Below are positions 23,806 to 31,869 of a stretch of DNA of 64,000 nucleotides, in pieces. The position numbers were made by a program, and so were the translations under genes. The stretch is from Rufibacter sediminis. GTDB taxonomy: Bacteria; Bacteroidota; Bacteroidia; Cytophagales; Hymenobacteraceae. The number at the start of each line of letters is the position of its first letter. Within the stretch, counting starts at the first letter, position 1. The notes under the pieces were generated by a model. That model searched no databases. It saw only the letters and a list, made by a program, of their open reading frames with translations, and had not been told where the DNA came from. The stretch spans positions 1 through 64,000 of the forward strand of contig NZ_JACOAF010000030.1 in assembly GCF_014269285.1 (NCBI RefSeq), in the 5' to 3' direction.

Positions 23806-25695
23806 GTGGCAAATTCAATATTACTCATTAAAGCGGAAAGAATTACCTCAGAAGGAGAAGTAGAACTTTTACTTTTTGACAAAGGCATAAATTTAATTAC
23901 GGGTGAACATGGGGCTGGGAAAACGACATGGATAAAACATATTGATTTTGTTTTAGGAAAAGATTCAAATATAAGCCATGTTTTTCCTGATGATGAGCTA
24001 TCAACAAAATACGCTAAACTCTCCATTGATTGTTTAATAGGTGAAGACTTGGTACATATTCATAGACTACCCTTAGAACATGGAGTAGCATCAAAAATAT
24101 TTATTAACGACATACCTTATTCTCCTAGTGAGTTTTCAACAGAAATATTAAGGCTTTTAAATATTCCTTCAGACATCAAATACCCTAAGGGAAACCCATA
24201 TACAACACCTTGGGTTACACTTACATTTAGGAGTATATTCAGGCATATATACAGAAAGGAAGATTCTTGGAATGATATTACTGAGAAGCAGCCACAGAAT
24301 GAGCAATTTGCCTCTATTTCATTGCTTTTAGGTTACGCAGATAAAATATTCCCTAATGAACTTAACAACTCTATATCCAATGAGAAGAAGCTTTTAGAGT
24401 TACAAAATAAACGAGATCAATTTAATGATATTATCTTTTCAATAGCTAGAGAAATGTCATCAAAGGAAAACTCACTAATTAATAAAAAATCCAGTCTAGA
24501 AATAAACAACATCATTGAACACCTTCAGTCTGAATTAAAAAAGATTGAAGTTGACCGCGAAACCATTCTGAAATCCAGGCTGGAAAGATTAGATAATGAA
24601 AATAAATTTAAAGAAATAGGTCTTTCAGAAACCAGGGCTATTTTATATAGCGAAAAATCAAAAAATATAGAAAATGCATCTACGCTAAGAAAGAAAATTA
24701 ATGAATTCCAAATAATCAAACAATCTATTTCAGACGAACTTGGAAGACTAAAAAGAACCAAAAAATCAGGACTCATTTCTGAGCTAAAGATTACTCACTG
24801 CCCAGCCTGCGATCAAGAATTTGAAAAGACTTATGCAACTAAAGACGAATGCTTTGTTTGCCACAGAAGCATTCATGGTATTAGCACAAAAAAATCTACA
24901 AGGATAGATTTTGAAATTGAACAGTTAACCGGAGAACTTACCGAAATTTCTTCAATATTAATGCAAGATCAAAAAGCATTAAATAACTACAAAGACAATG
25001 ACGAGGTATTAGGGGAAACTATTCTTGCAATAGACACGCAACTAGAATCTTTAAAAAGTCAGTTGTTTGCTTTAAATGACAATCAAATATCAGATTTAGA
25101 TGTGCAAAAAGGTCGTATAATTGAGCAGATTATAAATTATGAAAGATTAGACAAAAATCGTTCGTATAAAACCCTATTAGAACAAGAGATTATTGATCTC
25201 GAATTTGAAATATTAAAAGAAAAAGCAATTCTTGAAAAAAAGGAAGCTTTAATTGACTTTGAAACTATCCCTCATGAGCTTGCATATTATATGCAAGATT
25301 ACGTGGACAAAGTTTCAAAAGGCAATCCTAATATATGGAAGAACAAAGGCAGGATAAATATTTTAATGAATGAATCTAAAATTAGCTTTTTTGTAAACAA
25401 CAAGAATTGGACTGCTCTTGGCGGCTTAGATCGTTATATATTTCTACTATCTTATCAATACGGGCTTCTCGCTTTAAGCTACAACGCAGAATGCAATTAT
25501 CCTGCTCTCACAATAATTGATTTACCACCGGATTTAGGTAGGTCAAAAGAAACGAGTTTCAATTATCTGATTACTCCTTTCACAAGTTTATCGAATGCAA
25601 TGTTAACTAGTGGATCAGGAATTCAGATTATTGTCCTAGGAAGGTCATTTACAGGTATAAAAAATGCTAACACAATTCCTATTGCTCGCCAATAA
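23806..25695 (+). CDS. SMC/Rad50-like ATPase of Lamassu-like system (LmuB/DdmC-like)
   Basis: Starting at GTG, the 629-residue protein has a P-loop GEHGAGKTTW (~residues 32-41), a long coiled coil (~190-330 and ~370-480), a zinc-binding pair CPAC...CFVC (~335-355) at the coil tip, then coil back to the C-terminal ATPase half with ALGGLDRYIFLLSYQYGL as an ABC-signature-like stretch and TIIDLPPDLG at the Walker B place. Walker B lacks the usual glutamate (IIDL instead of DE). Such proteins recognise DNA ends or structures and release or activate the nuclease. The gene is AT-rich and follows the middle component by 2 bases. Confidence 0.85.
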   Translation: MANSILLIKAERITSEGEVELLLFDKGINLITGEHGAGKTTWIKHIDFVLGKDSNISHVFPDDELSTKYAKLSIDCLIGEDLVHIHRLPLEHGVASKIFINDIPYSPSEFSTEILRLLNIPSDIKYPKGNPYTTPWVTLTFRSIFRHIYRKEDSWNDITEKQPQNEQFASISLLLGYADKIFPNELNNSISNEKKLLELQNKRDQFNDIIFSIAREMSSKENSLINKKSSLEINNIIEHLQSELKKIEVDRETILKSRLERLDNENKFKEIGLSETRAILYSEKSKNIENASTLRKKINEFQIIKQSISDELGRLKRTKKSGLISELKITHCPACDQEFEKTYATKDECFVCHRSIHGISTKKSTRIDFEIEQLTGELTEISSILMQDQKALNNYKDNDEVLGETILAIDTQLESLKSQLFALNDNQISDLDVQKGRIIEQIINYERLDKNRSYKTLLEQEIIDLEFEILKEKAILEKKEALIDFETIPHELAYYMQDYVDKVSKGNPNIWKNKGRINILMNESKISFFVNNKNWTALGGLDRYIFLLSYQYGLLALSYNAECNYPALTIIDLPPDLGRSKETSFNYLITPFTSLSNAMLTSGSGIQIIVLGRSFTGIKNANTIPIARQ

Positions 25696-25813
25696 TTCCC
25701 GTTAAAGCCCATGACCAGGAAAGAGAAACCGTCTTAGGTCATAATGCACGCCGGGAGGTTGCGGCCTGTAGAGTATTTAAATTCACTCACCTCGCTCCTA
25801 CTGTGGTTTACAT

Positions 25814-26071
25814 TCATAGTTTAAACTCTGGGTTGAGCCAGCCAGCGAACTTGATCACCAGCGTCTTGTGCATCCACGTCCCTGAGTGGTGTCTGCCCTT
25901 TACGATTTTAAAGGGGAGGATTCTCACCTTTAACTTTTTAGAGAGAGCGTTCACAAACTCAATGGTGCTCATCCTTCAAAAGTCTTTGGCCTTCTTCCCG
26001 AACACCATTGCCATGTGCGTGGCGTTTGCCATCGCATCTCTGTCTACCGCCTCAAACTTAGGGACAGCCAT
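25814..26071 (-). pseudogene. KilA-N domain remnant (second copy)
   Basis: Read on the minus strand from ATG at 26,071: residues ANATHMAMVFGKKAKDF, then an in-frame TGA, then STIEFVNALSKKLKVR, IVKGRHHSGTWMHKTLVIKF and AGWLNPEF. This is the KilA-N DNA-binding domain of phage antirepressors (NATxMAxxFGKxxxDFL, GTWMHxxLAxxFAxWLxPEF). The TGA stands where a Leu codon (TTA) would be expected. The remainder of a normal antirepressor is missing. Confidence 0.82.
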
Positions 26072-26295
26072 GCTTCGAAAATCAAGGCAAGTTTTTGGTG
26101 CATCTACGCTCCTGAGAGATAGCGGCCTTTAACGATTTCAAAAGCGGGATTTCCCGACTTTAACTCTGGGACTTGATAGACTCCCTGGAATGATTCAGTT
26201 GTATGTAACGGCTTGGCTTTCTCTTGAGAGTCTTGATAATCAACCAACTCAAAACTGAGTTCGTTGAAATTTAATGTCCTCAAAATTGAGGGCAA
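26042..26295 (-). pseudogene. KilA-N domain remnant (first copy)
   Basis: From ATG at 26,295 the frame reads to KSGNPAFEIVKGRYLSGA, then TAG, then MHQKLALIFEAWLS. This aligns with IVKGRHHSGTWMHKTLVIKFAGWL of the next copy; the TAG replaces the conserved Trp codon of GTWMH. Its end overlaps the start of the second remnant in another frame, so these are two tandem fragments rather than one frameshifted gene. Confidence 0.7.
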
Positions 26296-26321
26296 TGGAT
26301 TAAAGCAGACCTAATCTGCTG

Positions 26322-26344
26322 ATGCTGAAACGGAACCCTGTTTC
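26322..26344. repeat. Small perfect inverted repeat
   Basis: CTGAAAC and GTTTCAG form a 7-bp stem around GGAACCCT, upstream of the KilA-N remnants on their strand. It may be a leftover operator or terminator. Confidence 0.35.
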
Positions 26345-26672
26345 AGTGCTGCTTCATCATTCCTGTTGAATTTGCAGCATTTGTAGTGCAATCACTTTAA
26401 TCACTGCACAACACAAAGATTTTACAAGTTTTTCCAAGTTTTCATCAACTTCTACTTACCCGTTTTCCTATACTTCTTCGAAGTTGAGCAAGAAAGTTCC
26501 ATCAGGGTGATGAGTACAGAACGACAGCCAATTTCAAAGGAATATTCTGGGGGTTGTCGGGGTGACTACGGACGCTCGCTCTCAGTCTTAAGCTCAAGAG
26601 GTTTCCCATGGAGCAACTCAGCAAAGATACCGAGGGGAGGAACGCAAAGGCACTAGCGCGTTTGGTATCAAA

Positions 26673-26815
26673 CTGTCAGAATCTTCGGCCTTTGTGTCTG
26701 ACAGCCCGAATACTCAAAACAAGTATTCAGGATGGCTACCCCCTTAGCGTAAGCTCTGCCTTTCGCTCCAAGGGGTAGCCACCCAAAGCCTAAAACAACC
26801 CTATTCCTACACAGT
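26673..26815. other. Cluster of four hairpins in non-coding DNA
   Basis: Four perfect stems follow one another: CTGTCAGA/TCTGACAG (26,673-26,704), GAATACT/AGTATTC (26,708-26,728), TGGCTACCCC/GGGGTAGCCA (26,733-26,781) and CCTAC/GTAGG (about 26,804-26,816). Upstream, 26,345-26,672 contains no gene. The cluster stands just before the HTH-HTH-HTH-hub cassette. It could be a replication origin, a structured leader RNA or a recombination site. Confidence 0.55.
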
Positions 26816-26922
26816 AGGGAACAGAGTAGAACCGAGTGAAGCTAATTCGAACTGAGAGGAAGCTGTTGGCAAAGGAAGATTGAGCAGATGGGAACAGTAG
26901 GAAGAGTGAAAGGAGGGAAAGA

Positions 26923-27150
26923 ATGGAAGTGGAACCAGTAGAGTTTTTGACAATCAGTGCATTCGTGGCCAGGCTACGGGACAATGGGATTAGGGTAGAC
27001 TGCCAGACGGTAGAGAACCAAATCAAACAAGATGACCTTGACGCAGAAAAGGACACTGAGGGGAATTTCCTAATTCCCGCAAGTGAGGTAGACCGTTTGG
27101 TAGTAGCGGTGCAGTGTATTACCAGTATTATTCAACCAGGTAAAATTTAG
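26923..27150 (+). CDS. Small HTH (excisionase/MerR-like) protein
   Basis: The 75-residue protein (start supported by AAAGGAGGG 6 bases upstream) reads FLTISAFVARLRDNGIRVDCQTVENQIKQ...NFLIPASEVDRLV, a winged-helix excisionase pattern parallel to the small proteins at 20,468 and 27,591. It ends 4 bases before the next HTH gene. No copy of it is present in cassette A. A DNA-binding accessory or regulatory role is likely. Confidence 0.65.
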   Translation: MEVEPVEFLTISAFVARLRDNGIRVDCQTVENQIKQDDLDAEKDTEGNFLIPASEVDRLVVAVQCITSIIQPGKI

Positions 27151-27154
27151 AAGA

Positions 27155-27580
27155 ATGGAAACAACAGCTACAGCAACATTGGAAAAGGATTATATCAAAC
27201 TCCTGCAGTGTAATCAGGTGCTAAACGAACGAGGCATTGAGTTCTCCCTGAGGGGGATTAGCGCCCTTCAGGCAATAGGCAAGGTGGACACCATCAGAGA
27301 TGAAAACGGCACTTGGTGGATTAGTAAGCGCGAGATGCTTATCCGCATTCGGGAGAGCGGAAACCATAAACTACCCCCAATTGAAGAAGGCTGGATTTCA
27401 CTGGAGGGCTATGTCTACCATCTGAGTGAGGCTGGAATCAAAGTAGAGGAAGGGAAAGTCTGCACCCAGATATTCTTCACCGAGTCCATCCAAGGGAAAA
27501 GGGATGATTACGGAAGGACCTTGATCAAGGCAGAAGAGCTGCAGAAAAGGATTGAAAAAGGGGTACAGAATTTTTTTTAA
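27155..27580 (+). CDS. HTH/MerR-like protein of the duplicated cassette (copy B)
   Basis: The 141-residue protein aligns throughout with the 131-residue protein at 20,043: DGTWWISKREMLIRI-type first wing, PPIEEGWISLEGYVYHLSEAGI and GRTLIKAEELQKRI. Two excisionase-like winged helices in tandem are likely. It belongs to the intact cassette HTH-HTH-HTH-hub on the plus strand. Confidence 0.7.
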   Translation: METTATATLEKDYIKLLQCNQVLNERGIEFSLRGISALQAIGKVDTIRDENGTWWISKREMLIRIRESGNHKLPPIEEGWISLEGYVYHLSEAGIKVEEGKVCTQIFFTESIQGKRDDYGRTLIKAEELQKRIEKGVQNFF

Positions 27581-27590
27581 AGATAAAATT

Positions 27591-27797
27591 ATGGCTACAA
27601 TCACTACCAAAGAACAAAAATTTTATACGGTGTCACAGTTTAGCAAAGTGATTTCTGAGAAAGGTATTTCTATCGGTGGCCAGGGCATCAGAGATCACAT
27701 AAAGGCTGGACGCATCTCTGCAAAGAGAGACATTTTCCGGCCAAAGCTCTGGATGATCCCCCATACTGAATTAACCAGGCTTACAAACCAGGAATAA
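27591..27797 (+). CDS. Small HTH protein of the duplicated cassette (copy B)
   Basis: From ATG at 27,591, 68 residues: FYTVSQFSKVISEKGISIGGQ...IKAGRISAKRDIFRPKLWMIPHTELTRLTNQE. It matches copy A at 20,468, including the end LTNQE. A winged-helix DNA-binding fold is likely (helix-turn-helix followed by a basic wing). Start chosen because upstream in-frame codons overlap the previous gene without a better ribosome site. Confidence 0.7.
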   Translation: MATITTKEQKFYTVSQFSKVISEKGISIGGQGIRDHIKAGRISAKRDIFRPKLWMIPHTELTRLTNQE

Positions 27798-27822
27798 GAA
27801 ATTGATCGTCTTCATACTCGCA

Positions 27823-27856
27823 AAAGGACCTCCCCTGGAGGTTCCCTTTGTTTTAA
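27823..27856 (+). terminator. Attenuator/terminator-like hairpin (copy B)
   Basis: AAAGGACCTCC...GGAGGTTCCCTTTGTTTT lies between the small HTH gene and the hub-like gene, at the place where copy A has its own version. It ends in a T-rich tract. Confidence 0.6.
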
Positions 27857-27892
27857 AATGTTGAAAATAAATAATTTGAGAGGGGAGGAAAA

Positions 27893-29089
27893 ATGATAGC
27901 AAGCGGTACAAATTATGACAGGCTCTCGTGTGAGATCAGGATTACCAGGGCAAATGGAGACCTTTTGAAATTCTTTCAAGCGGTTGAAATTGAGGCAGAA
28001 ACCAGCATGGACACACTGACAGACACCTGTATTGTTACTCTACCGATGGACAACAGGTGGGTAGAGAAAGATTCCAACGGATACAATCAATATCGGATGG
28101 TCTCCGGAAACAGAGAGGGATTCTTTTCCATTGGGGATGAGATTGAGGTTTGCTATGGCTATAACTTTAACAACACTTTGGAGTTCCAGGGTTTCATCAC
28201 TGAAGTAGAACCTAATTCTCCTTTGCGATTAATCTGCCAAGACCGATCTTGGAAGCTCAAGAAAAACAGGCTCATGTTCAGCAAGCCAGGTCCTGTCCAT
28301 TTGAAAGACATTCTCCCTATGCTGATAGAGGGCACCGGGGTAGAGATTCACCCTCAGACGTATGAGCAAAGCATCACCTTTGGGGGCCTCTCGGTTCCAG
28401 GTAGAACAACGGCACAACTGCTGGAGGAGTGGCGGGAGATGGGCTTGATCAGTTTCATGAAAGAGGGGAAACTGGTAATAGGAAGAAGCTATTTCAGTTC
28501 CTCCGCTGGCGTGTACTCCAGCTCTCTTACTAAAGGATACATCCCCCCTGTGTTGGCCACAAATGACAATGTGATTGAAGATGACCTAAGGATTGCCACC
28601 ATTGAGGCAAGTGAAGTCGCAATCCGAGCAGTGTCAATGCAGACTCGGAGCAATAAATCTCATAGTGTGACTCTAGTAAAGGACCCTCAAACGCCTTCCA
28701 AAATGCTAGTGGTGGAGGTCCATGACGAGAGGCTTACCAAGTCTCAAAACGAAGAGCGGCAAAGCAAGATCATCGCTCAGGTGGAGAAGAGGGGTATTTT
28801 CCTGGAAGATTACTTTATCAAGACGCACCATGAAATCAACCTGGACAAGGACCAGCTGATTGAGGCGGCAAAGGCTGCTTTTCCAAAATACCTGAGAAGC
28901 GGCCTTGAAGGCAGTTGCCTTACGTTCGGGGACTATCCCTTGAGGGTAGCCGAGACCATCTGCTTTCTGGACCCAAGATCACCAGACAAAAACGGTGAAT
29001 ACCTGGTAAGGTCACTCCAGAAGAGTTGGGGGGCCGGAGGAATTAGGCAAAGGGTTGAAATACCCCACAAGATCAAGAATATTGGGTAA
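27893..29089 (+). CDS. Orphan phage tail-hub (late control gpD)-like protein
   Basis: The 398-residue protein has a strong ribosome binding site (GAGGGGAGG) and follows the gpD/VgrG-like hub outline: an opening strand pair DRLSCEIRI, then SMDTLTDTCIVTLP, FSIGDEIEVCYGY, EFQGFITEV, a RSWKLKKNRL strand, LKDILPMLIEGTGVEI, TAQLLEEWREMGLISF and KLVIGRSYF. These correspond to the LysM-bearing hub region and its repeated beta elements. No sheath, tube, baseplate or capsid gene is near, so its job here is unclear: delivery, entry exclusion, or a relict. A broken copy is at 20,788. Confidence 0.6.
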   Translation: MIASGTNYDRLSCEIRITRANGDLLKFFQAVEIEAETSMDTLTDTCIVTLPMDNRWVEKDSNGYNQYRMVSGNREGFFSIGDEIEVCYGYNFNNTLEFQGFITEVEPNSPLRLICQDRSWKLKKNRLMFSKPGPVHLKDILPMLIEGTGVEIHPQTYEQSITFGGLSVPGRTTAQLLEEWREMGLISFMKEGKLVIGRSYFSSSAGVYSSSLTKGYIPPVLATNDNVIEDDLRIATIEASEVAIRAVSMQTRSNKSHSVTLVKDPQTPSKMLVVEVHDERLTKSQNEERQSKIIAQVEKRGIFLEDYFIKTHHEINLDKDQLIEAAKAAFPKYLRSGLEGSCLTFGDYPLRVAETICFLDPRSPDKNGEYLVRSLQKSWGAGGIRQRVEIPHKIKNIG

Positions 29090-29212
29090 GGAGCGGGGGT
29101 AGGTAAAGCCTACCCCTCATCTTGCGACTGCAGGTACTGGAGGCTAAACACCGGCCAGGTTGGAAGAATTTGTGCGTCAATGACTTGATTTATTATGATG
29201 ATTGACGAGTAA

Positions 29213-29638
29213 TTAGCTCCTTTCACATTTAATTATTAAATATAACATACCTGCAGTTGATATACACATTGTAAGGAAGCCCAAAAATGATTTTAATGTT
29301 AGCACCCCATATTTATCTTCTAATTTTCTCTTAGCAATTATCCAAACAAGAAAATAAAAGAAAAGATAAATAAACCCCATAACTGCTATTTCACCGTTAT
29401 CTCCGAGCCTAGGAATCCCCATTTTATACAAACCTATCAATAAACCATAACATACTAAACCTAATACCAACCCATTCCCTAAAAACGAAAAAATAGCTCC
29501 TTTGAAATTACGTGAGTCCAAGAAACCGCTGTAAACACTGTGCCAAAAGGCTAAAATGAGGAATACTGCAACAACAAGACAGATAACACCTATTAATAAA
29601 TCTCCTGAGCTTATTGGTTTAGCTATATGTTCTTCCAT
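29213..29638 (-). CDS. Four-helix membrane protein, unknown
   Basis: From ATG at 29,638 (preferred; a 15-residue extension to 29,683 has no better site), 141 residues with four hydrophobic segments: LLIGVICLVVAVFLILAFW, FLGNGLVLGLVCYGLLIGLY, IAVMGFIYLFFYFLVWIIA and FLGFLTMCISTAGMLYLII. A short charged loop KRKLEDKYG separates the last two. No family recognised. Membrane proteins next to defence genes can be effectors or exclusion factors, but nothing here proves that. Confidence 0.65.
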   Translation of the reverse strand: MEEHIAKPISSGDLLIGVICLVVAVFLILAFWHSVYSGFLDSRNFKGAIFSFLGNGLVLGLVCYGLLIGLYKMGIPRLGDNGEIAVMGFIYLFFYFLVWIIAKRKLEDKYGVLTLKSFLGFLTMCISTAGMLYLIIKCERS

Positions 29639-29952
29639 TCTTATAAAGTATATGATATCATTAACAATATATAAATATCTCACAAAAAAATTAAAATATG
29701 ATTACAATGGAGGAGTGATGTGTTCATTGCCTTGCTTGTTGATTGAACCAATTGTAAAAAGCTGGAAATGAGAGCCGGGCCGGAGTAGAATTTGCCAGGA
29801 ATGAAAACCTGAGAATTGCCTCAAAAAATTGAGGGGGCTCCCTAAAAGGAATTCATGTTGAACTTTGAAAAAGGGCCGATAATACACGCCTCCTTACGTA
29901 CAGAAGGGTAGTGGCCCCTGCTATTTTTGAAAGGGAGGGGGCCTAAGCCCTT

Positions 29953-30624
29953 TTAAGATACGGACTCTGTTGCTCTCTTGTAGAGCTTGTGGACACTGCT
30001 GACCCCAAACGCCTTCCCTTGGGAGGTGACAAGCCCTAGCTCATTCAGCTTGTCTACTATCTCCCTGAATGATTTACCCTCTCTCTTCTCACTCAGGATT
30101 ACATGGATAGCCTGCCTGTTCTCTTTGCTGTTCAGGGCATTGCTCTTGCGAACCTCCAGCCCTTTCAGCCTTGCCTCCTCTGTTAGGTTGGCCGGGGTGC
30201 CTAACTTAATCCCTTGTGCTTTCTTGGCCTCCAGGGCAGCCCTTGTGCGTTGGCTGATCAGCTCCCGTTCATGCTGGGCAAGCACCGCAAAAATGCCGAT
30301 GGTTAAAGTGTTTGCGTCTGGCATGTCAGCGCATACGAAGTCTACCCCACTGTCTTTCAGGGCAAAGATAAAGGCGGCATTGCGGCTCAATCTATCCAGT
30401 TTGGCAATGCAAAGAGTACTGCCTGCGGTCTTGGCCTTGGCCATGGCAGCGGCCAACTGTGGACGCTTGTTTTTCTTACCAGACTCTACCTCCGTGAACT
30501 CTGCTATGATGCAGTCCTCGTATTTGGTAAAGGCCCTCACAGCGGCTCTCTGTGCCTCCAGCCCTAAGCCGGACTCCCCCTGTTTTGCGGTACTCACTCT
30601 GTAGTAGGCTATGTATGTTTTCAT
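29953..30624 (-). CDS. Serine recombinase (resolvase/invertase family)
   Basis: The 223-residue protein has the resolvase catalytic domain: YYRVSTAKQGESGLG with nucleophile Ser11, CIAKLDRLSRNAAF (DRLSR motif), IGIFAVLAQHERELISQRT helix, and a C-terminal HTH (SFREIVDKLNELGLVTSQG...VHKLYKR). It cuts and rejoins DNA at short inverted sites and may resolve dimers of the element, invert a segment, or be a second mobile-DNA enzyme acquired with cargo. Its base composition is higher in GC than neighbouring AT-rich genes. An inverted repeat lies just upstream. Confidence 0.92.
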   Translation of the reverse strand: MKTYIAYYRVSTAKQGESGLGLEAQRAAVRAFTKYEDCIIAEFTEVESGKKNKRPQLAAAMAKAKTAGSTLCIAKLDRLSRNAAFIFALKDSGVDFVCADMPDANTLTIGIFAVLAQHERELISQRTRAALEAKKAQGIKLGTPANLTEEARLKGLEVRKSNALNSKENRQAIHVILSEKREGKSFREIVDKLNELGLVTSQGKAFGVSSVHKLYKRATESVS

Positions 30625-30657
30625 GTGCTTGAGGTATGAAATAAAGGTAGCTACAGA

Positions 30658-30696
30658 TGTTCACTTTTACAAACGGAACGTCTAAAACAGTGAACA
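30658..30696. promoter_or_regulatory. Inverted repeat upstream of the serine recombinase (candidate res site/operator)
   Basis: TGTTCACT (30,658-30,665) and AGTGAACA (30,689-30,696) are perfect 8-bp inverted arms around a 23-base centre, placed 34 bases before the recombinase start. Serine resolvases usually bind such sites next to their own gene and repress it. Confidence 0.5.
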
Positions 30697-30951
30697 AGGT
30701 CATTATTGCCTTTCAGGTGTACCGAAGGTTCCAAGAAGAGAGAGTGGGATTACTGTGTTGGGAGAGGCATAGAAGCCCCTAGATAATACCTGTTGGAAAA
30801 ATTAAAATATTATGGAAAAACTTTATATTGAAAAGCTATATAGTATATTAAGCAATGAATTGCTAATCACCTGATTCACTTGATTTATACAATAGTTATA
30901 GTAGTCTTAACAATCAAAAAAATTATTCTTTAACGTAAATAGCAATCAAAG

Positions 30952-31476
30952 ATGGGTTTATTCCAACGGATTTTTAAGAGACAAACAGAAACCCCAGAGA
31001 AACTGGTTTTAATCATGGTCGTCAAATCGGCTGAGATGGTTTTGGAGGAAAGGCAGTTAACAAAGGGGGCAGTTTTTGAAGTCGCAATTTTTTCCTCACT
31101 GCATGTCCTAAGAAGAGTTAAACACTATTGCCCAGAGCATTACTCAGAATTTGAAAGAAAATATTTCAGGGAACTGTTCTTGTTTGCAGATGAAGTTGGA
31201 ATATCTAAAATGATTCCAGGCAATAAGACTGAATTTCTAAATAATCGGCTTGAGTTCTATGGTTCCGAGATAAATAAAATGAAGACTATTACGGGGTATT
31301 ACCCTACAAAAATGGGGTACAATTTTTATAAAAAGCCATTACAAGCTCAAAGTGGGGACAACTATGATCATATGGAACTTATTGCATTGACAATCAAAAT
31401 AGATGAATTGTATGGTGTTTTAGATGAGGCTGCAAACATTGGAATGCAGGAGATGAAGAAACAGTATAAAAAATAA
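30952..31476 (+). CDS. Hypothetical helical protein
   Basis: The 174-residue protein is mainly helical (LVLIMVVKSAEMVLEERQLT, EVAIFSSLHVLRRVKHYC, ELIALTIKIDELYGVLDEAA) without signal or membrane segment. It begins MGLFQRIFKRQ. No family recognised. The 326-base gap before it holds the recombinase site; a strong terminator hairpin follows. AT-rich like the other cargo. Confidence 0.6.
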   Translation: MGLFQRIFKRQTETPEKLVLIMVVKSAEMVLEERQLTKGAVFEVAIFSSLHVLRRVKHYCPEHYSEFERKYFRELFLFADEVGISKMIPGNKTEFLNNRLEFYGSEINKMKTITGYYPTKMGYNFYKKPLQAQSGDNYDHMELIALTIKIDELYGVLDEAANIGMQEMKKQYKK

Positions 31477-31869
31477 ACTCATTAAATCTATGGGTCCAAG
31501 GAGGGGTAACCTTGATTCTGTGAATGTTTAGAAACTCCCTTATACATACCTATGGATTCAAGGTTTTCATAGGTTCTCCCCATTTTTATGGGAGAGTTAT
31601 TAATCAGGTGTGATGATTATGACATAGCAAAAAACTTGCTCTTTAACCTTTGAGCGAGTTTTTTGCTATGAATTAGTATGCTTATGAAAGGCGACAGTTA
31701 ATTTCTCTTAGACAGGTGCTTTCATTAATAAATGACGGTGAATCATTAGCTGCCCCTCAAATTTGTATTAAATTCTGATTAGGGAATCTACTTAACATGA
31801 ATTAAGATCAAGTTACGTAATATAAGAAGGTACAATAACCGCCACCATCTTTTCTTGTTCTACCTCTTC
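31477..31869. other. 393-base gap containing a terminator
   Basis: Apart from the hairpin at 31,623-31,670 no gene or repeat is seen. The end of this stretch is the 3' side of the excisionase-like gene. Confidence 0.4.
31623..31670. terminator. Strong bidirectional terminator
   Basis: CATAGCAAAAAACTTGCTC (31,623-31,641) pairs with GAGCGAGTTTTTTGCTATG (31,652-31,670) with one mismatch around TTTAACCTTT. It contains both an A run and a T run, so it serves either strand, downstream of the helical-protein gene. Confidence 0.75.

Noticed and set aside
25814-26071. Selenocysteine or stop-codon read-through in the KilA-N remnants
   Set aside because: One lesion is TAG and the other TGA, the domain has lost its continuation, and no SECIS-like stem was found next to the TGA.
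26790-27056. Minus-strand open frame
   Set aside because: It covers the ribosome site and start of the plus-strand HTH gene at 26,923, which has homologues in the cassette; the minus frame has none.
29987-30604. Plus-strand frame over the serine recombinase
   Set aside because: It is the antisense shadow of a gene with all resolvase catalytic motifs.
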